From Verrucomicrobia bacterium UBA1629 (GTDB lineage: Bacteria > Verrucomicrobiota > Kiritimatiellia > RFP12 > UBA1067): 10,078 bases of DNA. Under the pieces are notes generated by a model, which was not told where the DNA came from, did not search any database, and saw only the letters and a program-made list of their open reading frames with translations. Within the stretch, counting starts at the first letter, position 1. Each line of letters starts with the position of its first letter. This document shows, one piece after another, positions 1-7,282 of this stretch. The translations under genes and the position numbers were made by a program. The stretch lies in contig DCMF01000009.1 in the NCBI GenBank assembly GCA_002321305.1, positions 1-10,078 on the forward strand, given 5' to 3'.

Positions 1-22
1 CGCCCTCTGCGAGGAGATCTGA
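1..22 (+). CDS. Possible 3' end of an upstream gene (partial)
   Basis: Reading from base 2 gives the codons for A-L-C-E-E-I followed by TGA at 20-22. All six codons end in G or C, like the genuine genes of this window and unlike the AT-richer DNA that follows, so this may be the C-terminus of a gene running in from the left. Six codons cannot identify a product. The other two forward frames stay open further (to 106-108 and 120-122) but use codons unlike the rest of the window. The call rests only on codon use and is weak. Confidence 0.3.
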
Positions 23-55
23 AGCGGACGAATCGCGCCAGTCAGGCCCAATGCC

Positions 56-87
56 TGTTGCAAAAATCGATACGCGAATTGCAAACA
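56..87. promoter_or_regulatory. Candidate operator: TTGCAA dyad upstream of the promoter
   Basis: TGTTGCAA (56-63) and TTGCAAACA (79-87) form an interrupted inverted repeat with half-sites TGTT(T)GCAA. The two palindromic TTGCAA cores are 21 bp apart, about two helical turns, so they would face the same side of the DNA. The site ends 6 bp before the -35 box at 94-99. That is a plausible place for a transcription factor controlling the glycosidase operon, but no regulator gene is visible and the factor is unknown. Confidence 0.3.
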
Positions 88-93
88 TTGATA

Positions 94-123
94 TTGCGGA
101 CGGGCTGACGGATTTGATATAAT
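94..123 (+). promoter_or_regulatory. Sigma70-type promoter of the glycosidase operon
   Basis: A perfect -10 hexamer TATAAT (118-123) lies 18 bp after a -35-like TTGCGG (94-99). A transcript would begin near 129-131, giving a leader of about 21 nt before ATG 152. The surrounding DNA is clearly AT-richer than the genes. The promoter therefore places the start of translation upstream of the G run, at ATG 152, and not only at the GTG at 289. Confidence 0.6.
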
Positions 124-151
124 TCGCGGCGTGTCAACGTAGAGGAGCGGC

Positions 152-277
152 ATGATTGTGAAGTCTGAAGCCTTGGAACAAGAAAGAAGTGTGCTTTCGC
201 GCGAGAAATCTCGTGCGAAGACCCTTCGCACTTCCCATAGGGGGGGGGGGGGGGGGGGGGCAAGCCCTGTAGCCTGA
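152..277 (+). CDS. Short 5' ORF (41 aa) ending just after the poly-G run; probable out-of-frame N-terminus of the next gene
   Basis: ATG 152 is preceded by AGAGGAG (141-147), 4 nt away, and lies about 21 nt after the predicted transcription start. The ORF begins MIVKSEALEQERS, is rich in Lys, Arg and Glu, runs through six glycine codons made by the G run, and ends at TGA 275-277. Only about half of its first 30 codons end in G or C, against 28 of 30 at the start of the following hydrolase frame, so this stretch has a different origin or constraint. If the G run were one base longer or two shorter, the ORF would read without a stop into the hydrolase at 289-2439. Its Lys/Arg-rich part would then be the n-region of the signal peptide. 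Alternatives are a stand-alone leader peptide of an attenuator, or a frame broken by a sequencing error in the G run. Confidence 0.5.
   Translation: MIVKSEALEQERSVLSREKSRAKTLRTSHRGGGGGGASPVA
195..231 (+). promoter_or_regulatory. Two mutually exclusive hairpins just upstream of the poly-G run
   Basis: Hairpin A pairs 196-205 with 210-219 (TTCGCGCGAG with CTCGTGCGAA, one G-U pair, AAAT loop). Hairpin B pairs 213-220 with 224-231 (GTGCGAAG with CTTCGCAC, perfect 8 bp, ACC loop). Both use the segment 213-219, so only one can form at a time. The structures lie inside the translated leader of ATG 152, 8 nt before the G run. The layout resembles an antiterminator/terminator switch, but no T-tract follows hairpin B, so intrinsic termination is not supported. 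They may instead modulate translation, or mark the inverted repeats of a small dispersed element. Confidence 0.45.
240..260 (+). repeat. Poly-G homopolymer run of 21 bases
   Basis: An uninterrupted run of 21 G lies between the ATG 152 start and the signal-peptide sequence of the GH50-like hydrolase. After the run, one frame is the hydrolase, the second stops at TGA 275-277 and the third at TAG 270-272. Only one of every three tract lengths therefore joins ATG 152 to the hydrolase. In the present length the hydrolase frame is closed upstream by a TAG at 238-240 touching the run. Long G runs are the classic slipped-strand unstable tracts of phase-variable genes in other bacteria. The exact length in any assembly is uncertain. 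Confidence 0.95.
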
Positions 278-288
278 CCTGCGCGCTC

Positions 289-2439
289 GTGGCGGCGCTG
301 GCGTTCGCGGCGCATGCGGCGCCCGTCTGGCAGGACAACTACGCGATGCAGTTCGCGCTGCGGGAGGCCGTTGAGCCGCCGCCGCCGAATCCCATCCCGC
401 CCTATGACGCGCCGAACGACGACCGGGTCCCCGGCGGGCGGGCGACGGGCTTCTTCCATGTCGAGACGTCCGAAGACGGCGAGAGCTGCCGCCTCGTCGA
501 TCCGCTGGGCCGTGGCTTCGTCATCCGGGGCGTGGAGCATTTCTCCTACAGGGGCTTCCCGACGAAAGAGCGGACGTATCCGCACGCCGAGGCGTGCGCG
601 CGCCGCCACGGCAGCGCCGAGAAGTGGGCGGAGTCCGCCGCGCGGCGTCTGCGCGGCTGGGGCTTCAACTACCTCGGCTCGGGCAACAGCCCCGAGACGC
701 ATTACCGGGGGCTGCCGCATACCTTCCTCCTCGGCATGGCCGGCAAGACGGGCTGGGACAAGGACTGGGACGAGATGACCATTCGGAGCGAGAAGTGCCG
801 GTGGAGTTTCCCTGACGTCTTTCACCCTGACTTCCCGAGCTGGTGCGAGAAATGGGCGTCGGTCGCCTGTGCGCCCCACCGGGACGACCCGTGGCTCGTC
901 GGCTACTTCATCGACAACGAGCTGCCATGGTGGGGGACGAAGGGCGTGAGCGCCGCCTGCGGACTCTACGACGCCGCGCTCAGCTGCCGCAGCAACCACA
1001 CGGCTCGTCTCGCGGCCGAGCGCTTCGCCGCCGAACGCCCCGGCTGGAGCGAGGACCGCCTCGCCGAAGGATTCCAGCGCCTCGTCGCCGAGCGTTACTT
1101 CTCCATCACCACGGCGGCGATCCGGCGACACGACCCGAACCACCTAATCCTCGGCTGCCGTTTCCTCGGTTCGCAGAACGTGGCGGACTGCGTGCTGGAG
1201 ACGGCCGGTCGGTACTGCGACGTCGTGACGGTCAACGTCTACCCGTGGGCCGACCTGAACCGCGGCTACGTTCGGATGGACAGGTCGCTTGAGAGCGTCC
1301 CGCTGGAGGAGGAGCTTCGGCGCGTCCACAGGATCTGCCGTCGGCCGATGTACGTGACCGAGTGGAGCGCCGTCGGCCTGGATGCGGGGCTGCCCTGCAC
1401 GACGGGGGCCGGGCAGCGGCTGGAGACGCAGGCCGAGCGCGCCCGCGCGGCGGAACTCATGGCCCGGACGCAGCTGGCGCTTCCGTTCCTTCTCGGCTAC
1501 AACTTCTTCATGTATCAGGATCATCCGCTCAGCGTCGGCAATTCCGCCGGAGAGGACTGCAACTATGGTCTCGTGTCGATCGAGGACGAACCCTATCGCG
1601 AGCTGACCGAGGCGTTCACGCGCGTCAATCGGGAGATTGCGGAGCTGGGGCGCCCCTCGGCGCCGCCGCGTCGCCATGCGCCGACGGATCCCGGCCTGAC
1701 GGTCGAGGCGTTTCTCGCGCGCCGTTCGTCTGCAGTCGGCGTGACGCCTGTGCGATTCGAGCGGACGGGCGACTCGTTTCGGATCGGCAACGACGCCGGG
1801 CTGGCGCTTTCGGGACGGATCGACGGCCCGATGGTCTTTGACGAGGTTCGCTTCAATGGGGCGAACCTGGGGCGTTTCTCCGGCATGCTGTCCTGGTACG
1901 AGAACCCGAAGATCAACGGCGGGCAGATTTCCGGCCGCCGCTGGACGGAAATCAATAAGGTGACCGACGTGGCGTGGCGGCCTCTCCCGGACGGGCGCGG
2001 TCGGCTGGAGGCGACGGGTCTCGTCGAGGACGGCGGCACATGCGTCGAGATCGCCTTTGCGTTCACGGTCTTCCCGGACAGCCCGGCGTGGACGGTAGAG
2101 GTCGTCTCGGCGCGGAATGTCGGCGAAAGGGCCATTGACGTCCGATTCTTCTACCTTCGGCCGTGGACGTCCCGCCCGGACGATCCGGCCAACCGCCGGA
2201 AGCCGCGTTTCGCCTGCCGCGACTGGGACGTCTGGCACTTCGGCGACCTGGGTCTCGAATGGCGGGTCTCCAGCCGGGCACCGCTCCTTTGTGCGTGCCA
2301 TCTCGTCAAGGACCACCCGGACGTCGCCTTTGAGCCGGGCGAGGGCCCGTTCCCGCTCGCGGCGGGCGCCGCCTATGACCCGCAGGGCCGGATGTGGGCG
2401 CTCTTCGAGATCGTGCGGGAGAAGGAGGCGTCCCGATGA
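289..2439 (+). CDS. Secreted GH50/agarase-like clan GH-A glycoside hydrolase, N-terminus dependent on the poly-G register
   Basis: This is a probable secreted glycosidase acting on a galactan-type polymer. The frame begins right after the G run: a Lys, then a hydrophobic core and the Ala-rich A-A-H-A-A-P cleavage region form a signal peptide. GTG 289 is the first usable start in this frame, but it has no Shine-Dalgarno and would cut off the positively charged n-region. The likely true start is ATG 152, reached if the run had 22 or 19 G, giving 762 residues. In the 716-residue numbering, the N-terminal two thirds look like a (beta/alpha)8 barrel. GYFIDNELPWW puts the acid/base candidate at Glu211, VTVNVYPW lies near 314-321, and YVTEWS puts the nucleophile candidate at Glu358. 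The spacing of about 147 residues suits clan GH-A. DNE after a hydrophobic strand recalls GH50 beta-agarases, though the family call is by eye. Residues about 475-716 look like a beta-sandwich. The TGA overlaps the start of the GH127 gene as ATGA, so translation is probably coupled. Confidence 0.75.
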   Translation: MAALAFAAHAAPVWQDNYAMQFALREAVEPPPPNPIPPYDAPNDDRVPGGRATGFFHVETSEDGESCRLVDPLGRGFVIRGVEHFSYRGFPTKERTYPHAEACARRHGSAEKWAESAARRLRGWGFNYLGSGNSPETHYRGLPHTFLLGMAGKTGWDKDWDEMTIRSEKCRWSFPDVFHPDFPSWCEKWASVACAPHRDDPWLVGYFIDNELPWWGTKGVSAACGLYDAALSCRSNHTARLAAERFAAERPGWSEDRLAEGFQRLVAERYFSITTAAIRRHDPNHLILGCRFLGSQNVADCVLETAGRYCDVVTVNVYPWADLNRGYVRMDRSLESVPLEEELRRVHRICRRPMYVTEWSAVGLDAGLPCTTGAGQRLETQAERARAAELMARTQLALPFLLGYNFFMYQDHPLSVGNSAGEDCNYGLVSIEDEPYRELTEAFTRVNREIAELGRPSAPPRRHAPTDPGLTVEAFLARRSSAVGVTPVRFERTGDSFRIGNDAGLALSGRIDGPMVFDEVRFNGANLGRFSGMLSWYENPKINGGQISGRRWTEINKVTDVAWRPLPDGRGRLEATGLVEDGGTCVEIAFAFTVFPDSPAWTVEVVSARNVGERAIDVRFFYLRPWTSRPDDPANRRKPRFACRDWDVWHFGDLGLEWRVSSRAPLLCACHLVKDHPDVAFEPGEGPFPLAAGAAYDPQGRMWALFEIVREKEASR
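2422..2438 (+). promoter_or_regulatory. Shine-Dalgarno and overlapping start of the GH127 gene
   Basis: AAGGAGG at 2422-2428 lies 7 nt before ATG 2436-2438, which overlaps the upstream stop TGA 2437-2439 as ATGA. This near-perfect site, together with the signal peptide beginning MRAAGLFRTT, decides the start in favour of 2436 over the in-frame ATG at 2394, which lies inside the upstream gene. If the upstream gene is switched off by the G run, coupled translation of this gene could fall too. Confidence 0.8.
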
Positions 2440-4466
2440 GGGCAGCCGGGCTCTTCCGGACGACCGCCGCCGTCGCGTGTGCGGCGCTGTCGACCGGTCG
2501 CGCGGCGCTGGCCGACGCGCTCCCTTGCGCGATGTCCGCGACGCCCCTTGAAGCCGTCACGCTGCGCGGCCCCGTCGGCGCGAAGATGGACAGGCTTTTC
2601 GAGCGGCGTGTCTGCAGTGCGCGGGCGCAGGGCGAGGTCTTCGAGGAGGCGGTCAACGCCTTTCGCACGCAGTGGGACGACACGCACAGGCCGGGCAGCG
2701 GCGACTGGCAGGGCGAGTACTGGGGAAAGACCATGCTCGGCTGCGTCGCGGCGGCGCGCTACTACGACAGCCGTCCGCTGCGGGAGACCGTCCGCACACG
2801 GGCCCTTGAGCTCATCCGCGAGTTCCAGGGCGCGGACGGCTATTTGGGGACCTACCGGGACAAGGCGTTCGTCGGGGCCGTCCCGCCGGCGAAGCCGTGG
2901 TCTGTCTGGACGTGCAACCTCTGGAACCGCAAGTACACGATCTGGGGGCTGGTCGAGGCCTACCGCCTGACGGGCGACCGGGATATCCTGGACGGCTGCC
3001 GCCGGTCGATGGACCAGTGGATCAGCATGCTGCGTGAGCGTGGTCTGGACACGCGCCTGACGGGTTCGTTCACGGGCCTCATGTCGATGTCCGTCCTCAA
3101 GCCCCTGCTGATCCTCCATGGCGAGACGGGCGAGGCGCGCTACCTCGACTACGCGCGGGAGCTTGTGCAGTCATGGGACCTGCCGGGCGGATTTTCGGCG
3201 GCGACGATGCCGAATCTCGTCGCGAACGCCTTCGCCGATGTCCCGCTTGCGGACTGGTATCCGCAGCCGACCGAATGGGCGAAGGCCTACGAGATGATGA
3301 GCTGCATCGAGGGGCTGGTCGAGTATGCGCGCGTTGCCGGCGACCGCCGCGTCCTGGAGGCGACGCGCCGCCTTCAGGCGAAGATCGCCGAGGACGAGCT
3401 GAACGCGCTGGGGTCGGTCGGACACTTCGACCGCTTCGCCCATGCGGCGCGGCGTCCGCTCGCCATGACGGAGGCGTGCGACGCCGTGCACTGGATGCGC
3501 GTGAACCGTGCGCTCTTCCTGATGACGGGCGAGGGCCGCTATTTCGACGCGCTTGAGTTCTGCTTCTACAATGCCTACCTCGCGAGCGTCCACCGCGACG
3601 GGGAGTGGGGCGCTCACATGCTACGCGGAGAGGGGCGGCGACATTTCGCCTGCCCGCCGCAGGTCGGCATGCGTCTCCACCAGTGCTGCATCGACAACGC
3701 GCCGCGCGGCTTTGCGGACTTCGCCTCCGTCGCCGTCACGTTGGCGGCGGACGGTGCGGTCTGCGTCAACTCGTATCAGGACTCGGTGACGAAGGTCGCC
3801 GGTGCGGTCGTGTCTGTGAACGGGAACTATCCCTTCTCCGACACGGTGTCCGTCCGCGTCACGCCGACGCGCCCGTTCCGGCTGCGCCTGCGCGTCCCCG
3901 GCTGGTGCCGGAAGATGACCGTGAGCCGGGAGGACATTCCCGGCGTGGACAAGTTCGAGGGCCGTGCCGTCCTGGCGGGGGCGACCTGCTACGAGATCGA
4001 CGTGCCGCACGACTGGACTTACGTCGTGCGGTTCGACATGCCGGCGACGGTCGTCCGGCACGACGTCCCCGACGTCCGCTATCCGAGCGTCCGCACGTTC
4101 GCGCAGGACTGGCGCGAGTCCGACTACGCCAAGTGGGCGGTCTACCGCTATGAGGCGCCGCACGACAACCCGGAGATGGAGGGGCTGACGCGCGGGCAGG
4201 CATTCGCGAGCCTCCGGCGCGGGCCGCTGGTCCTCGCGAAGTGCAAGCTCGCCGGCGCGACGTTCGACGAGACGCTCCGCAACGGGACGATCAACCGGGA
4301 GGACGGGTGGTCGTGCGTGCTGGAGCCGATTCCGGCGAGCGGGACGCTGGGCGCGTGGCGGGCGACGTTCACGAACGGGGCGCGGCGCTTTGGCGTGAAC
4401 GTCTCCGACTTCGCGTCGGCGGCCGACTTCGACGACCCCGCCAACTGGTTCTCCGTGAACTTCTAA
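2436..4466 (+). CDS. GH127-family glycoside hydrolase (beta-L-arabinofuranosidase type, DUF1680), secreted
   Basis: The 676-residue product starts with a signal peptide (MRAAGLFRTT, hydrophobic stretch, likely cleavage at A-L-A/D-A near residue 27). The catalytic (alpha/alpha)6 part shows GDWQGEYWGKTMLG, DGYLGTY and NRKYTIWGLVEAYRLTGD, which are typical of the family. GH127 enzymes use a zinc-bound cysteine nucleophile, and its ligands are visible: Glu346 and Cys348 in TEACDAVHW, and Cys417-Cys418 in HQCCIDNAPRGF. The known members release beta-L-arabinofuranose, but some GH127 enzymes of marine bacteria remove 3,6-anhydro-D-galactose from carrageenan, so the substrate is open. C-terminal beta-sandwich signatures follow: PFRLRLRVPGWC and SLRRGPLVLA. 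The segment 16 residues or so before Glu346, where relatives carry a Gly-Glu-Ala-Phe with the acid/base Glu, reads GHFDRF here. The family's usual acid residue may therefore be replaced by Asp332 or His330. The gene overlaps the GH50-like gene by 4 bp. Confidence 0.87.
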   Translation: MRAAGLFRTTAAVACAALSTGRAALADALPCAMSATPLEAVTLRGPVGAKMDRLFERRVCSARAQGEVFEEAVNAFRTQWDDTHRPGSGDWQGEYWGKTMLGCVAAARYYDSRPLRETVRTRALELIREFQGADGYLGTYRDKAFVGAVPPAKPWSVWTCNLWNRKYTIWGLVEAYRLTGDRDILDGCRRSMDQWISMLRERGLDTRLTGSFTGLMSMSVLKPLLILHGETGEARYLDYARELVQSWDLPGGFSAATMPNLVANAFADVPLADWYPQPTEWAKAYEMMSCIEGLVEYARVAGDRRVLEATRRLQAKIAEDELNALGSVGHFDRFAHAARRPLAMTEACDAVHWMRVNRALFLMTGEGRYFDALEFCFYNAYLASVHRDGEWGAHMLRGEGRRHFACPPQVGMRLHQCCIDNAPRGFADFASVAVTLAADGAVCVNSYQDSVTKVAGAVVSVNGNYPFSDTVSVRVTPTRPFRLRLRVPGWCRKMTVSREDIPGVDKFEGRAVLAGATCYEIDVPHDWTYVVRFDMPATVVRHDVPDVRYPSVRTFAQDWRESDYAKWAVYRYEAPHDNPEMEGLTRGQAFASLRRGPLVLAKCKLAGATFDETLRNGTINREDGWSCVLEPIPASGTLGAWRATFTNGARRFGVNVSDFASAADFDDPANWFSVNF

Positions 4467-4523
4467 GGGAAAAGCCGTGTGCCTGATGTAAGGGTTCAAC
4501 ACGTTATTACCAAACGCAAACCG

Positions 4524-4540
4524 AAAGGATGATAGCCATG
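4524..4540 (+). promoter_or_regulatory. Shine-Dalgarno deciding the start of the PATR protein gene
   Basis: AAAGGA at 4524-4529 is 8 nt from ATG 4538-4540, the normal spacing. The in-frame ATG at 4529 overlaps this site and has no site of its own, so 4538 is the better start. Confidence 0.65.
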
Positions 4541-7282
4541 AAGAAGACAGACATGAAGATTCGATTCGACCAAGTTCGCATGCGCAGGCGTTGGCCTCTC
4601 CGCCTGTGGACGGCCCTGATGGTCGGCGTGACGGGGGCGCTGCTCCCGGCGGCCGAGTTTCCGCCCGTCGCCTCGGACGGGACGCTGACGCTGGACGTTC
4701 CCGCCGGCGATCCGGCCGTCTACGAGACGGCCCTGCCCGCCGCGACGAAGCTCGTCAAGACCGGCGTCGGCGAGGCCGTTCTCAAGGTCGCCTCGACCGT
4801 GTTCACGGGCGAGGTCGACGTCCAAGGGGGGACGCTGACGCTGAAGGACGTCGCGGCGGCCGGCACGGGCACGAAGATCGCCGTGACGGGCGACGCGGCG
4901 ACGCTCCACCTCAACTTCCCGCGCCCGGACGGCGCACGGCAGGACACGGCGTTCTTCACGGGGCACGACGTCACGATCCGGGGGCGGGGCGCGGACGGCA
5001 AGGGCGCATTCCGCTACACAGCCTTGGATTCGCTCGTCTGCGACGACAGCATGCTGGACTCCCTGTCCCTTTCGGGCGACGCCTTCATCGCGATCCCCAG
5101 CCGCTTCGGCGTCAGGGACGCGATCGGCCTGAACGGTTATGCGCTGACCCGCATCGACGGCACGGGGGACTGGATGATGTTCAACGGCGCGTGCCGCGTC
5201 AGCGCGGGCGTCATCTCGAATGCCGTCGGCAACCTGATCGTGCAGCGCACACCGACGTTCGCCGACCCGTCGGGCACGGCGCTCTGCCTGTCCGGCGGCG
5301 ATCTCGTCTTCTACGGCGCGACGCCCGCGCTGCCCTGCCGAGTGACGCTGTGCGGCGGACGCCTTCAGACGGCGAGCGCGGGAGACGGTCGCGGCAATGT
5401 CGTCACGGGACCCGTGGCGGTCGAAAAGGCGACAGACGTCCTGAACGTGGCGGGGTCTGCCGAACAGGCCGCCCAGCAGCGCCTGGAACTGGCGGGGGCC
5501 GTCACGATGAGTGACCGGCTGACCCACAAAGGGCCAGGCACGCTCGGCCTGAACGGCCCGGTTTCGGGCGGCAAGGACCTGTACGTGTCCGCAGGGACGG
5601 CCTGGGCCAGCTGGGCGGGCGCGCCGGGCGGGCGGGTCGTCTGCTCCTCGAATGTGGTGCGGACGGTGGACGGCCTCGTCCTGAACGGGACGGACGCCCG
5701 GCTCGACCTGTCGGACGGGACGCTGGACGCGGGCTGGTTCCGGCTCGGCAACGGCTGGTCTCGCAACACGCTCGTCCAGTCGGGCGGCGCGTTCGCCGTT
5801 CGGGGCAACACCTACGTGGGCGAGTCCAACGGCTACGGCGCGTTCCTGGCGACGGGCGGCACGGCGTCGTTCGCCGCCGCCGTCAACATCGCCGGCGGCA
5901 CCGTGGGAGAAGGTCTCGTCTGGCAGGAGGGCGGCATCGTCCGCGTAAGGGGCGGCGCCTGGGACATGGGCGGCATCTTCCTCGGACAGAAGGGACGCGG
6001 CTTCCTCGGTGTCTTCGGCGGCGCGACGAACGATACGCGCAACGCGAGGAACGGAAACGACACGCGCCTCCGGCTGGGCGCGGCCGTCGGCGGGCAGGGG
6101 ACGCTCGCCGTCTCCGGCGCAGGATCCGTCGTCGAGACGGAAGCGCTTGTCATGGGCGCGAGCGGCGTCGTCTCCACGAACGTCGTCGCCATCACGGACG
6201 GCGGCACGCTCAAGGCGAACCGCTTCCTTCGCGCGGACGGCGTCGGCGAGGGGTCTGTCCAGGACGTGTACGCGGACGGCGGTGTCGTCCTGCCGACCTA
6301 CTGGTACGGCTGGAACAACGCCAACTACGAGAACGAGAAGTTCTACACGCGCTGCCCCGACTTCTGGACGCTCGGGCCGCGCGGGCTCACGATCGACACG
6401 TCCGAACTCGAGACCGGCACGGAGGGGCAGGCCCCGGACGTCGGCGTGTTCTGGCCGCATCCGCTTTCGGACGCGGCTGGGCAGGGCATTGCGTCGGTCA
6501 CGCTGCCCGAAAGCGATGCGGCGTTCGCGAAAGAGACGTATCGCGGCCCCGTGTTCGTGGACATCGAAGGCCCGGTCGGCAGCCATGGTGCGGCGGCGGT
6601 GGCGGCGTTTGACCCCACGACGAGGAAACTGACGCAGGTCGTCGTGGTATCGCCCGGCAACGGCTATGACGAAAGGACGCGCGTCTATGTGCGGTCGGCG
6701 GCGAAGACGGGGCGCTACAAATGCGGCTGCGCGCTGACGGGCGCGCGCGCCGGCGGTCGCCTCCTCAAGCGCGGCGACTGGCCCGTCACCCTCTTCGCCA
6801 CGAACACGTACACGGGCGGCACGGTCGTGGAATCGGGCGCGCTCGTCCTGGTGGGCGAGAGATCATTCCCGACGAACACGCCGCTCAAGGTGATGGACGG
6901 GGCGACGCTCGACTGCAAGGGCCGGGAACTCGCCGTCTCCACGCTCTCCGGCGTGGGCGGTGCGGTGACGAACTGCACGGGCCTGTCGGTGGGCGAGGCT
7001 CTGGAACTCTCGGTCGCCGAACTCTTCGCCGCGTCAGGGCCGCTGACGGTCGATGCGTCCGTGGACTTTGCCGAAGGCGCCGTCGTGCGCGTGACAGGCA
7101 CCGAGAGCCTGCCCGCATACGAGGAGGCGACGCGCCGTCCCATCTTGCGCGCCGCGAAGCTGACGGGCGCGGTTCCCTCGTTGAGCTTCGTGGATGCGGC
7201 CGGACGGCCCTGGAAGGTTCGCCGTTCCGGCAAGAGCCTAATCCTGGCGCCCGTCAAGGGTCTGGTGATGGTTATACGGTGA
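4538..7282 (+). CDS. Secreted beta-helix protein with autotransporter-associated beta-strand repeats (PATR)
   Basis: The 914-residue protein has no visible catalytic motif and is probably an exported surface or substrate-binding protein. It opens with a long basic n-region (MKKTDMKIRF, then MRRRWPLRLW) and a hydrophobic core near 23-36, with likely cleavage after P-A-A at 39. A PATR-like unit, LVKTGVGEAVLKV to GGTLTL, lies at about 72-102. A second, closer to consensus, runs from LLKRGDWPVTL through NTYTGGTVV to GALVL at about 742-771. Between them are many Gly-rich strands (GGTASFAAAVNIAGGTV and similar) fitting a right-handed beta-helix. A distinct insert near 580-700 is rich in Tyr and Trp and ends with SPGNGYDERTRVYV. 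The C-terminus (SLILAPVKGLVMVIR) has no beta-barrel translocator, PEP-CTERM or LPXTG-like sorting signal. It lies 71 bp after the GH127 gene, so it is probably in the same operon. What it binds cannot be told from sequence. Confidence 0.75.
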   Translation: MKKTDMKIRFDQVRMRRRWPLRLWTALMVGVTGALLPAAEFPPVASDGTLTLDVPAGDPAVYETALPAATKLVKTGVGEAVLKVASTVFTGEVDVQGGTLTLKDVAAAGTGTKIAVTGDAATLHLNFPRPDGARQDTAFFTGHDVTIRGRGADGKGAFRYTALDSLVCDDSMLDSLSLSGDAFIAIPSRFGVRDAIGLNGYALTRIDGTGDWMMFNGACRVSAGVISNAVGNLIVQRTPTFADPSGTALCLSGGDLVFYGATPALPCRVTLCGGRLQTASAGDGRGNVVTGPVAVEKATDVLNVAGSAEQAAQQRLELAGAVTMSDRLTHKGPGTLGLNGPVSGGKDLYVSAGTAWASWAGAPGGRVVCSSNVVRTVDGLVLNGTDARLDLSDGTLDAGWFRLGNGWSRNTLVQSGGAFAVRGNTYVGESNGYGAFLATGGTASFAAAVNIAGGTVGEGLVWQEGGIVRVRGGAWDMGGIFLGQKGRGFLGVFGGATNDTRNARNGNDTRLRLGAAVGGQGTLAVSGAGSVVETEALVMGASGVVSTNVVAITDGGTLKANRFLRADGVGEGSVQDVYADGGVVLPTYWYGWNNANYENEKFYTRCPDFWTLGPRGLTIDTSELETGTEGQAPDVGVFWPHPLSDAAGQGIASVTLPESDAAFAKETYRGPVFVDIEGPVGSHGAAAVAAFDPTTRKLTQVVVVSPGNGYDERTRVYVRSAAKTGRYKCGCALTGARAGGRLLKRGDWPVTLFATNTYTGGTVVESGALVLVGERSFPTNTPLKVMDGATLDCKGRELAVSTLSGVGGAVTNCTGLSVGEALELSVAELFAASGPLTVDASVDFAEGAVVRVTGTESLPAYEEATRRPILRAAKLTGAVPSLSFVDAAGRPWKVRRSGKSLILAPVKGLVMVIR

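Noticed and set aside
240..260. G run as a Shine-Dalgarno mimic for GTG 289
   Set aside because: The run ends 28 nt before the GTG, too far for normal initiation, and the GTG start would give a signal peptide without a charged n-region.
42..338. Minus-strand frame crossing the G run, coding a run of prolines
   Set aside because: The proline run only reflects the homopolymer, there is no ribosome binding site, and promoter and Shine-Dalgarno signals are on the + strand.
2394..2435. Upstream in-frame ATG (2394) as start of the GH127 gene
   Set aside because: It would add 14 residues before a proper signal peptide and lacks a Shine-Dalgarno, whereas ATG 2436 has AAGGAGG at ideal spacing.
4481..4510. 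Possible promoter (TATTAC at 4505-4510) between the GH127 and PATR genes
   Set aside because: The -10 match is 4 of 6 and no acceptable -35 box is found at 16-18 bp; the region is merely AT-richer than the genes.
4496..6586. Long antisense open frame of 696 codons opposite the PATR gene
   Set aside because: It is a by-product of high GC at third positions in the gene on the other strand. The translation is Arg/Ala-rich, low in motifs and has no ribosome binding site.
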